Source: SYOC01 sp050185455 (GTDB taxonomy: Bacteria; Desulfobacterota; Binatia; Bin18). Taken from it: DNA of 8,761 nt. Position numbers and translations under genes: made by a program. Location of the stretch: NCBI GenBank assembly GCA_050185455.1, contig JBFWZL010000274.1, positions 1 to 8,761 on the forward strand, given 5' to 3'. Positions 1-5,886 of the stretch are shown piece after piece. Position 1 is the stretch's first letter, and every line of letters begins with the position of its first letter. The notes below the pieces were generated by a model. That model made no database searches and was not told the DNA's origin. It saw only the letters and a list, made by a program, of their open reading frames with translations.

Positions 1-210
1 CCTGCTACGCATTTCGGCGGCGGCCTTGTTTGTAAAGGTTAGCGCAAGAATTCTGAAATGCTGCCCTCCGGATTGCTCCAAAATTCGGGCGATGCGGCTC
101 GTCAGTACCCGCGTCTTGCCTGAACCAGGTCCAGCCAGCACCAGGAGAGGCCCCTTGTCCCACAAGACAGCCTCACGCTGGTTTTCGTTAAGCGAGGATA
201 AGTCAACCAT
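1..210 (-). CDS. gajB: UvrD/Rep-type superfamily 1 helicase, probable GajB, N-terminal 70 codons only
   Basis: This is a partial gene: it starts at 210 and runs off the left edge of the window. The 70 visible residues carry the N-terminal signature of SF1A helicases. They show a Q-motif (LNENQREAV, residues 7-15, with Gln11), a Walker A loop (AGPGSGKT, residues 26-33) and motif Ia (ILALTFTNKAAAEM, residues 54-67). The ATG lies one base after the TGA of the upstream OLD-type nuclease gene (TGA-G-ATG), and a GGAGG ribosome binding site sits 5 bases before the start, inside that gene. The two genes are therefore almost certainly co-transcribed and translationally coupled. In Gabija systems a UvrD-like GajB follows GajA in this way and assembles with it into a defence complex, which is the basis for the name. 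A housekeeping UvrD/PcrA paralogue cannot be excluded from the N-terminus alone. The total length and motifs III-VI are outside the window. Confidence 0.87.
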   Translation of the reverse strand, partial: MVDLSSLNENQREAVLWDKGPLLVLAGPGSGKTRVLTSRIARILEQSGGQHFRILALTFTNKAAAEMRSR

Positions 211-211
211 C

Positions 212-1936
212 TCACCCTCCAGCCAATTGGACAACGCGAGCGATGATGTCCTGGATGGTCTGGGGAATAGCGTCTGCGCCGCGTTGCTGGATCTCCGTCG
301 CCAAGGCTTGGGCGAAAGCCGGTTTGCCTCCCACTTGGGTGATGGCTGCCTTGATCATCTGTTGTGTCTCCTTCGCGTTGTCACCTGCCGCATCGGATTT
401 GATCTGGCGTTTGCGTTGGGCGGGAACCATATTCTTAATAAAACCCTCATAACCATTGCACCAGAACTCACACTCGATATCGGGATGGTCCAATGTCCGA
501 GCGCGATCCGCAAGACTTTCACCGGTTTCGAGATGGTTTTCCGCACGGCCCACATAATCGCGACCGGCTTGGTCACCGTCCCCCATCAAGAACCACTGAA
601 TACCCAAGGCTTTGGCAAATTTTATCAGGGGCTCGCCTTTCTCAATGACCTGGCTGATTTCAAGAATGGAAAAGCTAACTTGATCCTGGGAATATCCCGC
701 CACTTCAAAAAGCAGGGGCATGAGGTGACAATCCGACTCGCCTTCGACCAGCAGCCAGCAGCGGGAAAACAGATAATGCCCTTTGGCGAGCCGAATGCTG
801 TAGTCGATTGCCTGTAGCTCTCGACTCGTGAAGGAACCATTCGCAACATGCCCAACTTTTGTTTCTCCATTATGTTTGTATAGTCTGCGAAGCGCCATGA
901 CCGGAACCCGCGAGACAAGATCGCCGGAATGGCTCGAAACGAGAATCTGGCCTGTCATGCTTTTCAGAAACGATCCAAGCGAACGGATCGCCGAAGGGTG
1001 AAGGTGCGCCTCGGGTTCCTCCAGTGCCAGAATCGGGGTAGATTCGGGGGCATAGTCCTCAGCCAGGTTAGCAGCCGCAAAGGCTTGAAAGAGCATCAGC
1101 ACGGCAAGACTCTGAGTTCCTTCCCCATGCCGGTGCAATGGCAGCTTCGCGCCATAGCTGGATTTCAGATGCCCCTGAATTTTCCCGACCATATCGAAGA
1201 CACGGGTCGGAATTGCTTCCAGCGCCACGGGATCGGCTGAATCCAGAGGAACAAGCCGCCCGGCGTCAGCAATTTTCTTCATCACTTCGGTCAATCCGGC
1301 GTTCGCGCCAATAACGGACGTATTTACCTGCTGAAGCATTTCTTCGATTTGTTTCTGCTGATCGTCAGGGAGCTGGACGGATTTCAGGAATCCGCTCCAG
1401 AACTGCCCACGCTGCCCGAACTCCTGGGAGGCGTCGCGGAGCGCCGACAGGAAAAAGAGCGGAACAAAACGAGAAATAAGATTAAGCGGGATCGCATTCT
1501 TGAGAATCAATTCCGCACCGCTTGAATTGAGAAAAGCCCACTTGGTTTCAAACGATCTTGAATCTTGATTGTATACCCCTTCTACCCGTAACCAAATGTG
1601 ATAAAGGCCGTTTGTATCCAACTGGCAGGTTGAGTCCATTTGCTGGATAATGGTATCGGGCCATTCGTTTTCCTGTTCCTCAGCAAAATGCAGGGTAATT
1701 TTGATTGGGTCGGCTGTTTGCGGCGTAGCGACCGCGTCTTTCAGATAGAAGTCGTATTCGGTGAACTGACCACCGCGCCGAGTTCCGAGACCGCGAGAGA
1801 GAACCAGCCGGATAGCCTCCAGAATGGTCGACTTGCCGATGTTGTTCTCCCCGATAAGCACCACCAATCCGTCAAGAGGCAGATGCAGTGAGCGGATGCC
1901 ACGAAAGTTTTCTATTTTGATCTCTGCAAGTTTCAT
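212..1936 (-). CDS. gajA: OLD-family ATPase/TOPRIM nuclease, probable Gabija GajA
   Basis: This 574-residue protein has the class 2 OLD architecture. The N-terminal ABC/SMC-like ATPase has Walker A GENNIGKST (residues 29-37), a signature-like GEGTQSLAVL (271-280), Walker B ILALEEPEAHLHP (302-314) and a switch histidine in ILVSSHSGDL (331-340). The C-terminal TOPRIM domain has the acidic patch LLVEGESD (395-402, Glu398), the DxD-type MGDGDQAG (451-458, Asp453/Asp455) and a late GGKPAFA lysine (Lys538) where OLD nucleases keep a catalytic lysine. Catalytic residues appear intact. The length is close to characterised GajA proteins, which are nucleotide-regulated DNA-nicking nucleases that act with GajB against phage. 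A GGAAG ribosome binding site lies 8 bases upstream of the ATG, and the N-terminus (MKLAEIKIENFRGIRSL) is the usual start of this family. The start lies about 50 bp past an attC-like site, suggesting the pair was acquired as a cassette. A solitary OLD nuclease is less likely because a helicase gene follows directly. Confidence 0.9.
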   Translation of the reverse strand: MKLAEIKIENFRGIRSLHLPLDGLVVLIGENNIGKSTILEAIRLVLSRGLGTRRGGQFTEYDFYLKDAVATPQTADPIKITLHFAEEQENEWPDTIIQQMDSTCQLDTNGLYHIWLRVEGVYNQDSRSFETKWAFLNSSGAELILKNAIPLNLISRFVPLFFLSALRDASQEFGQRGQFWSGFLKSVQLPDDQQKQIEEMLQQVNTSVIGANAGLTEVMKKIADAGRLVPLDSADPVALEAIPTRVFDMVGKIQGHLKSSYGAKLPLHRHGEGTQSLAVLMLFQAFAAANLAEDYAPESTPILALEEPEAHLHPSAIRSLGSFLKSMTGQILVSSHSGDLVSRVPVMALRRLYKHNGETKVGHVANGSFTSRELQAIDYSIRLAKGHYLFSRCWLLVEGESDCHLMPLLFEVAGYSQDQVSFSILEISQVIEKGEPLIKFAKALGIQWFLMGDGDQAGRDYVGRAENHLETGESLADRARTLDHPDIECEFWCNGYEGFIKNMVPAQRKRQIKSDAAGDNAKETQQMIKAAITQVGGKPAFAQALATEIQQRGADAIPQTIQDIIARVVQLAGG

Positions 1937-1984
1937 TAGATTAACTTCCGGCTAGAGTCATTTTATTGCTCACGCTTACTGCGC
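1937..1984 (-). promoter_or_regulatory. gajA leader with ribosome binding site
   Basis: These 48 bases join the attC-like site to the gajA start. The minus strand reads GCCGGAAGTTAATCTA just before the ATG, giving a GGAAG Shine-Dalgarno with 8-base spacing. No convincing -35/-10 pair is visible here. Expression therefore probably depends on a promoter further upstream, either inside or before the preceding toxin-antitoxin-like module, as is usual for cassette genes. Confidence 0.5.
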
Positions 1985-2082
1985 GCCTAACGTTCGCCCT
2001 CAGCGCGAGCGGCCCAGACGCTGCCGTGCAGATTTACCAGAACCGCCACCGGGCCGCGATGCGCTGCAGGGCCGGGTTAGGC
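1985..2082 (-). other. attC-like integron recombination site
   Basis: This is a 98-bp imperfect palindrome with attC architecture. The outer cores GCCTAAC (1985-1991) and GTTAGGC (2076-2082) are exact complements matching the RYYYAAC/GTTRRRY consensus. They are followed by unpaired spacers (1992-1995 against 2073-2075). Next is an 11-bp stem (1996-2006 with 2061-2072) carrying one extrahelical base, C2067. A small internal loop follows, then a 7-bp stem (2009-2015 with 2051-2057) and a 35-nt terminal region (2016-2050). Integron integrases recognise attC as a folded single strand by its structure and extrahelical bases, not by sequence. The bulged arm and the stop codon of the neighbouring DUF2283 gene inside the 2076-2082 core indicate a minus-strand cassette direction. 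An unrelated REP-type palindrome is possible, but it would not be expected to show core, spacer, bulge and stop-codon overlap together. Confidence 0.78.
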
Positions 2083-2295
2083 CACGATAGTTTGGATCGC
2101 TGTGGGCAACTTGCTGAGCGTCAACTCTTTGAGCTGTACTTTCTTGCTGGCATTGTCAATGTCAATTCCGACGAGGTTCCCGCTGGCATCGTAGTCAAGT
2201 ACGATCCCCTCGGAGATCTCTTGGCTGTCCACGCTCGGCTGCTCAGAGAGATCAATATAGAGGGAGTCCGTATCCGGGTAGTAGGTCAGCTTCAT
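2077..2295 (-). CDS. DUF2283 family protein, candidate antitoxin partner
   Basis: This complete 72-residue protein matches the DUF2283 pattern. It begins MKLTYYPDTDSLYIDL, then has a run on the theme SEGIVLDYDASGNLVGIDIDNAS, and ends with a short amphipathic C-terminus. DUF2283 proteins are small single-domain proteins of about 60-80 residues, often encoded beside small RelE/BrnT/DUF4258-like proteins, and are suspected antitoxins; no biochemical role is firmly known. The ATG overlaps the upstream gene's stop by four bases (ATGA, 2292-2295), with GGAG about 9 bases before the start inside that gene, so the pair is coupled. The TAA stop (2077-2079) falls inside the outer core of the attC-like site, a common arrangement in integron cassettes. 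Confidence 0.85.
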   Translation of the reverse strand: MKLTYYPDTDSLYIDLSEQPSVDSQEISEGIVLDYDASGNLVGIDIDNASKKVQLKELTLSKLPTAIQTIVA

Positions 2296-2558
2296 GGTTT
2301 GAATCTCCGATCAGGAAAGGCGTTGTGAATAGTCACTTGGTCCTCAAGGGTGACGACTCGTAAGATGCGATGGTCAAATTCAGGAATCGCTCCCCAAAAG
2401 CGGAATCGATTCTTCTCCTGGGGTTCGCTCCGAATCGGATTTTCTAGGACTTGAATACACCACTCCTTTTTCAAGTACGGACGTTTCCGTAAGATCTCAT
2501 TTTCGAAGTAGTCCGTGAATTTATACGCCTTCACCTCATGAAGCTTAGCGGTTCCCAA
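2292..2558 (-). CDS. Small DUF4258/RelE-like protein, candidate toxin of a TA pair
   Basis: This protein of up to 88 residues contains a recognisable conserved body. It has FTDYFENEILRKRPYLKKEW (residues 14-33), then an IQVLENP segment, RFWGAIPE, and a C-terminal ILRVVTLEDQV/TIHNAFPDRRF. That pattern (a helix ending in VLENP, then beta strands with R-VVT and a closing N-FPDR) resembles small DUF4258/BrnT/RelE-fold proteins found upstream of DUF2283 genes. It is inferred, not proven, to be a toxin. The start is uncertain. The longest frame opens with TTG at 2558; the nearest other candidate is GTG at residue 9 (2534), giving an MKAYKFTDYF start. Neither has a clean Shine-Dalgarno. Its stop overlaps the DUF2283 ATG, so the two form an operon. 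Confidence 0.68.
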   Translation of the reverse strand: MGTAKLHEVKAYKFTDYFENEILRKRPYLKKEWCIQVLENPIRSEPQEKNRFRFWGAIPEFDHRILRVVTLEDQVTIHNAFPDRRFKP

Positions 2559-2576
2559 CTCGCCTGGAAAGGCGTG

Positions 2577-2583
2577 GTCTAAC
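2577..2583 (-). other. Isolated GTTAGAC core, possible cassette boundary
   Basis: The minus strand reads GTTAGAC, fitting the GTTRRRY integron crossover consensus. It lies 19 bases before the TTG start of the toxin-like gene, where the left junction of that cassette would be expected. No pairing partner core or attC-like stem is visible on the far side. It could be an attI-type or decayed site, or chance, since a seven-base degenerate match is not rare. Confidence 0.25.
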
Positions 2584-2588
2584 TATTG

Positions 2589-2594
2589 AGTATA
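2589..2594 (-). promoter_or_regulatory. Possible -10 hexamer for the TA-like operon
   Basis: The minus strand carries TATACT, one base from the sigma-70 -10 consensus, about 31 bases ahead of the TTG start. No good -35 is present at the expected distance. A perfect 8-bp inverted repeat (2603-2610/2621-2628) covers the spacer and -35 position, where an autoregulatory operator would sit. Confidence 0.35.
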
Positions 2595-2601
2595 CAGTCA
2601 C

Positions 2602-2757
2602 CTACTTGGCCGCATATCTCGCCAAGTAAGTCTCACCCAAACCAATGAAACCGTGGGTAATATCGCGCGTCTCTGCTCACTTTGTCAAGCTTTTTCTCAG
2701 CGCCAAACCCCGCTACTTTGGCCGGATATCCCTATATCAGCCCGCAGTATATCTCGC
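2602..2757 (+). repeat. Degenerate direct repeats
   Basis: CTACTTGGCCGCATATC (2602-2618) recurs as CTACTTTGGCCGGATATC (2713-2730), with one substitution and one inserted T. The adjoining CCGCATATCTCGC (2610-2622) recurs as CCGCAGTATATCTCGC (2742-2757) with three extra bases. The second region therefore holds both halves of the first unit, spread apart. This could be a decayed local duplication or a set of binding sites. Confidence 0.5.
2603..2628. repeat. 8-bp inverted repeat, possible operator
   Basis: TACTTGGC (2603-2610) is repeated exactly in inverted orientation as GCCAAGTA (2621-2628), with a 10-base spacer. It lies just upstream of a candidate -10 for the minus-strand TA-like operon. 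Many TA operons are repressed by their own products binding such palindromes; here that is inference from position only. A transcribed hairpin is an alternative, but no T-run follows on either strand. Confidence 0.5.
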
Positions 2758-2983
2758 TAGCGGAATCCTGTCCGAACAACGGAAGCTGCACCTTCTGCCC
2801 TGACTTTCCCGCTGAGCGGCCTGCTTCCTATCTTCTCCCCCTTTTGCGTCGGCTGAGCGACGATTGTGTTAATCTTCCTGTAGCAAAAAGCCAAGAAAAT
2901 CAACCTCTCAATGCTGGCTGCGCTTGCACGATGCTTCTAATCAGGAAAAACGGGCCTGTAAGCAGCATTGCAAGCACAGCAAA

Positions 2984-3001
2984 GGAAAAGAGAACTTTTC
3001 C
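2984..3001. repeat. Perfect 7-bp hairpin upstream of der
   Basis: GGAAAAG (2984-2990) and CTTTTCC (2995-3001) are exact inverted repeats around an AGAA tetraloop. The position, about 35-55 bases before a candidate extended -10, would suit an operator or an RNA hairpin. No T-run follows, so it is not a standard intrinsic terminator. Confidence 0.4.
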
Positions 3002-3033
3002 TCGGCACTGTACGGGGAAAAAAGTGTGCTTTA

Positions 3034-3042
3034 TGGTATAGA
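3034..3042 (+). promoter_or_regulatory. Possible extended -10 promoter for the leader ORF and der
   Basis: TGGTATAGA matches the extended -10 layout (TGn followed by TATA-type hexamer TATAGA). No -35 is recognisable at 17 bases (GGGAAA). Transcription from here would start near 3049 and run through the interrupted small ORF into der. Confidence 0.3.
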
Positions 3043-3058
3043 CATGAGGAGCTGGAAG

Positions 3059-3190
3059 ATGACAACGAATCCTAATGACATACGCCTCGATGAAGAATAG
3101 AGAGCAGCGCTCACTGGAGTTGCCTATAAGAGCAGAGTGACGAAATACCAGGAAACGTATTTTACGCTTTGCATATTACATTTACACTAA
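3059..3190 (+). pseudogene. Interrupted small ORF, possible relic of a short antitoxin-like gene
   Basis: An AGGAG ribosome binding site (3047-3051) lies 7 bases before an ATG that opens a 13-codon reading frame, MTTNPNDIRLDEE, closed by TAG at 3098-3100. Reading through the TAG, the same frame continues for 29 more codons (starting RAALTGVAYKSRV) to a TAA at 3188-3190. If the TAG were CAG, the text would read IRLDEEQRAAL, reminiscent of the start of small ribbon-helix-helix-type antitoxins. That resemblance is an impression only. Alternatives are a genuine 13-residue leader peptide before der, or chance. The frame ends just before the der ATG at 3202. Confidence 0.3.
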
Positions 3191-3201
3191 GACAACATAC
3201 C

Positions 3202-4632
3202 ATGACACAAACAGCACTTGTAGAGTCTATACCAGTATCCCCACACCATCGCCTCCCGGTCGTCGCCATCGTCGGGCGCCCGAATGTCGGCAAATCCACG
3301 CTGTTCAACCGCTTAATCCACCAGAGAAAAGCGGTGGTGGATAACACCCCAGGCGTCACTCGAGACCGGAATTTCGCCCAAGCGACTTGGCGCAATACGC
3401 CATTTTTACTTATCGACACTGGCGGCATCGATCTGACGGAAACCGAGGGGGTTGTCGGTCATGTCCAAGAGCAAACGCGACTGGCCATTGACGAAGCCGA
3501 TTCCGTGCTTTTTTTGTTTGACGGCAAGGAAGGCGTGAATCCCACCGACGCCGAAGCAGTAGACTTGCTCCGGCGCAGCAATAAACCGGTCTTTTTCGCC
3601 GTCAACAAAGCGGATGGCGAGAAACAAGAACTTGCGGCGTCTGAGTTCTTCTCGCTTGGGCTCGATACCTTGTTTCCCATCTCCTCCGCCCACGGGCGCG
3701 GTATAACTGATCTCATGAATGCCGTGGTTGCAACATTCCCACAGGTAACCACAGAGGCGGAAGAAGAAGAAACAACCTCCACCACGGATGAAGCCACGGA
3801 TGAAGCCGCCCCATTACAAGTTGCGCTCATTGGACGCCCGAACGTAGGGAAATCATCTCTGCTGAATCGTCTGGTCGGATTCGAGCGGTCAATTGTCGAT
3901 GCCGTCCCCGGGACGACTCGGGATGCCATAGATAGCCTCATCGAGTGGCAAGGCAAACCAATGCTTTTAGTGGATACCGCCGGCGCGCGCCGACGGACCC
4001 GTATTTATGAACGCGTTGAGCAAGCCAGTGTGATGATTGCTTTGAAGTCAATCGAGCGGGCGGAAATCGCGCTCCTCGTCATCGATGCAACCGAAGGCAT
4101 GGCGGACCAAGACTCCCGGTTAGCCCAGTACGCCTGGGAGCGCGGACGGGGGTTGGTATTGGTGATCAACAAATGGGATGCCGTCCCACCAGAGAAGAAG
4201 AATCAGAGCCGATATCTAGGAGATCTGCGCTACTTTTTCCCCGTCACGAAACCATTGCCCGTAGTTTTTATGTCCGCACTGACAGGAGCCAATATCAAAA
4301 AACTCCTACCCACCGTTGAGCGTGTCGCGCAAGCACACGCTATACAAATACCGACAGCAGTGCTGAATCGCCACTTGCAAGAGTGGACGCGACGGCATCC
4401 GCCGCCGAGTTATAAGAACAAACAGCCGCGATTGTTCTACGCCACGCAGGTCAAGACCAAGCCGCCGACCATCGCGATTTTCACCGGCGTGCCGGAAGGC
4501 ATTCAGCCCTCGTACATGCGCTATCTTGAGAATAATTTACGCGAAGCGTTCCCACTGGAAGGTACGCCGATCAAACTAAGTTTTCGTGCTCGGCGAAAAG
4601 AGACAGAAAAAGGAGAAAGAGACAGAGAGTGA
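3202..4632 (+). CDS. der: Ribosome assembly GTPase Der (EngA)
   Basis: Der is an essential GTPase with two tandem G domains that binds the 50S subunit during maturation. From the ATG at 3202 the protein has 476 residues, within the normal range. Domain 1 has GRPNVGKS (25-32), DTGG (72-75), NKAD (135-138) and an SSA G5 loop near 161. Domain 2 has GRPNVGKS (211-218), DTAG (258-261), NKWD (323-326) and SAL near 358. The C-terminal KH-like domain spans roughly 376-463, ending in IKLSFRARRK. The linker (about 184-203) is unusually acidic and Thr-rich and contains an exact 12-bp tandem duplication encoding TDEATDEA. An in-frame TTG at 3169 would add 11 residues, but the ATG fits the family better; neither start has a strong Shine-Dalgarno. 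The charged tail (KETEKGERDRE) is extra. It is transcribed towards the LLM gene, with a 54-bp gap. Confidence 0.97.
   Translation: MTQTALVESIPVSPHHRLPVVAIVGRPNVGKSTLFNRLIHQRKAVVDNTPGVTRDRNFAQATWRNTPFLLIDTGGIDLTETEGVVGHVQEQTRLAIDEADSVLFLFDGKEGVNPTDAEAVDLLRRSNKPVFFAVNKADGEKQELAASEFFSLGLDTLFPISSAHGRGITDLMNAVVATFPQVTTEAEEEETTSTTDEATDEAAPLQVALIGRPNVGKSSLLNRLVGFERSIVDAVPGTTRDAIDSLIEWQGKPMLLVDTAGARRRTRIYERVEQASVMIALKSIERAEIALLVIDATEGMADQDSRLAQYAWERGRGLVLVINKWDAVPPEKKNQSRYLGDLRYFFPVTKPLPVVFMSALTGANIKKLLPTVERVAQAHAIQIPTAVLNRHLQEWTRRHPPPSYKNKQPRLFYATQVKTKPPTIAIFTGVPEGIQPSYMRYLENNLREAFPLEGTPIKLSFRARRKETEKGERDRE
3784..3807 (+). repeat. 12-bp tandem duplication in the der linker
   Basis: ACGGATGAAGCC occurs twice in direct succession (3784-3795 and 3796-3807), in frame, giving TDEATDEA in the acidic linker between the two G domains. 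It looks like a replication-slippage expansion in a flexible segment and leaves both GTPase domains intact. Confidence 0.8.
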
Positions 4633-4686
4633 AGAACATATCGCTTGACCGTTCTCTGCGACTGCCGCCTGCTCACTGCCGACCGT

Positions 4687-5751
4687 TTACTTTCTAAAAT
4701 GAGGCATGACTTTTTCAGCGAATAACCGCATCGACCGGAGCACCGTCTCTTGGGGCAGTGAGCCAAAGTTCATCCAACACAGTAATTCCCCGACTCCGAT
4801 CTCTTGCATTTCATAAATCTTGTCGATCACTCGCTCGGGAGAGCCGAAGACAGCAGTCTCTTCCAGCAGCTTTTCCCAAGAAACAGTTTTCAGCGTCTCG
4901 GCAAGCATACGGAATTGCGGCTGAAGAGACGGAGGAGCAGCGTCAATGTTTTCCGGAACGAGAAACCGCGCCAGCGCTTGTTGATACCACAATTCGGCGG
5001 CCTGCGCCGCTACAATCGCTTCCCGGTCCGTTGACGCCACGCAGATGTGACGAGAGACGCTCCACGAACTGAGCGCCTTCTGCACTGCGTGTTCACCGTA
5101 CCCGGCTTCCCGCATTGTCGTCACATAGTGGTCGCGTTTATCGATTAACTGCTGGATGGGTCCGAAGAGAATCGAGTTTAACATAGGCCAGGCGCGACGC
5201 GCGGCAAAGGCGATCGTCTCTGGACTGACACACACAAGCATCAACGGCGGGTGCGGCTTTTGCTGGGGTTTGGGACGCACCGGAATACCGTCGATGGAGA
5301 AGAAGCGGCCAGAGTAGGAAACCCGTTCCTGAGTCCAGGCCTGCACCATAATGTCCAGAATTTCACCAAAGCGTTCACGGTTTTCTTCTTGCGACACACG
5401 ATAACCGGCAAATTCTATGGGACGATTGCCACGCCCAATACCGACCCGTAGACGGCCACGACTCAACACATCGACAAAAGCAATCTCCTCGGCAAGGCGG
5501 ATAGGATCATGAAACGGCAGAATCGCCGCCGCCAGAGCGATGCCGATGCGCTCGGTTTTTGCAGCAATCGCCGCAGCTAGCGCCATGGGGCTTACGGAGA
5601 TGCCATATTCCGTAAAATGGTGCTCGGTCAGCCAGACAGTGTCATAGCCGAGTTCTTCACTGAATACGATTTGCGCTAATTCACCGTGGATAACCTCCTC
5701 ATCTGAGCGTCCTGGAGGAGCTTGTAGAAAATAATATGTGCCGAATCGCAT
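4687..5751 (-). CDS. LLM class flavin-dependent oxidoreductase (luciferase-like)
   Basis: This 354-residue protein has the bacterial luciferase-like TIM-barrel pattern: MRFGTYYFLQ at the N-terminus, LGYDTVWLTEHHF (34-46), HDPIRLAEE (81-89), GRLRVGIGRG (99-108), VRPKPQQKPHPP (158-169) and FGSPERVIDKI near 302-312. Members use FMNH2 or F420 to oxidise small organic substrates; neither cofactor nor substrate can be read from the sequence. The length is typical. An in-frame GTG at 5772 would add MGESGRN, but family proteins begin at MRFG, so the ATG at 5751 is preferred. No strong Shine-Dalgarno is visible. The gene converges with der. An SMP-30-like gene lies upstream in the same orientation, 171 bp from this start and separated by palindromic repeats, so co-transcription is possible but not assured. 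Confidence 0.92.
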   Translation of the reverse strand: MRFGTYYFLQAPPGRSDEEVIHGELAQIVFSEELGYDTVWLTEHHFTEYGISVSPMALAAAIAAKTERIGIALAAAILPFHDPIRLAEEIAFVDVLSRGRLRVGIGRGNRPIEFAGYRVSQEENRERFGEILDIMVQAWTQERVSYSGRFFSIDGIPVRPKPQQKPHPPLMLVCVSPETIAFAARRAWPMLNSILFGPIQQLIDKRDHYVTTMREAGYGEHAVQKALSSWSVSRHICVASTDREAIVAAQAAELWYQQALARFLVPENIDAAPPSLQPQFRMLAETLKTVSWEKLLEETAVFGSPERVIDKIYEMQEIGVGELLCWMNFGSLPQETVLRSMRLFAEKVMPHFRK

Positions 5752-5774
5752 GTTTCGCCCACTCTCACCCACTT

Positions 5775-5812
5775 GTCCTTCGACTCCACCGCTCTGCGGT
5801 TACGCTCAGGAC
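5775..5812. repeat. REP-like palindrome, copy A
   Basis: Outer arms GTCCT (5775-5779) and AGGAC (5808-5812) enclose a perfect inner hairpin ACCGC-TCT-GCGGT (5788-5800). The motif pair CCTTCGAC...GCTCAGGAC resembles intergenic palindromes often scattered through environmental bacterial genomes. A related element lies in inverted orientation at 5887-5917. Confidence 0.65.
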
Positions 5813-5816
5813 GAAC

Positions 5817-5832
5817 GGAGGATTTCTCCTCC
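5817..5832. repeat. Perfect 6-bp hairpin between the two palindromes
   Basis: GGAGGATTTCTCCTCC forms a perfect 6-bp stem with a TTTC loop (GAAA on the minus-strand transcript, a stable GNRA tetraloop). It lies between two REP-like elements downstream of the SMP-30-like gene and could stabilise that gene's 3' end in RNA. No T-run follows on the minus strand, so it is not a standard terminator. Confidence 0.45.
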
Positions 5833-5886
5833 CAATATAACCAGAAGTACGTTTCCGTTCACTCTGAACGTAGCGATAGCGAAGCC

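Larger units (their letters stand above)
2559..3201. other. 643-bp intergenic region between the TA-like operon and der
   Basis: No convincing intact gene is present. The region contains the divergent regulatory sequences of the minus-strand TA-like operon and plus-strand der, the 2602-2757 repeats, a 7-bp hairpin at 2984-3001 and an interrupted small ORF at 3059-3190. A 119-codon plus-strand open frame with a TTG start at 2682 has no recognisable domain, a scattered composition and no ribosome binding site, so it is not called. No integrase gene is seen here, although an attI-bearing integron would normally have one next to its first cassette. Confidence 0.6.

Noticed and set aside
26..817. 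Long plus-strand open frame opposite the gajB/gajA genes
   Set aside because: It is antisense to two genes with clear motifs and its translation resembles no protein family.
1985..2082. attC-like palindrome as a bidirectional terminator or REP element
   Set aside because: No T-run follows on either strand, and the core/spacer/bulge layout with stop-codon overlap fits attC better.
2682..3041. 119-codon plus-strand open frame with TTG start
   Set aside because: No ribosome binding site, no recognisable domain, cysteine/proline/serine-scattered composition, and it overlaps hairpin and promoter-like sequence.
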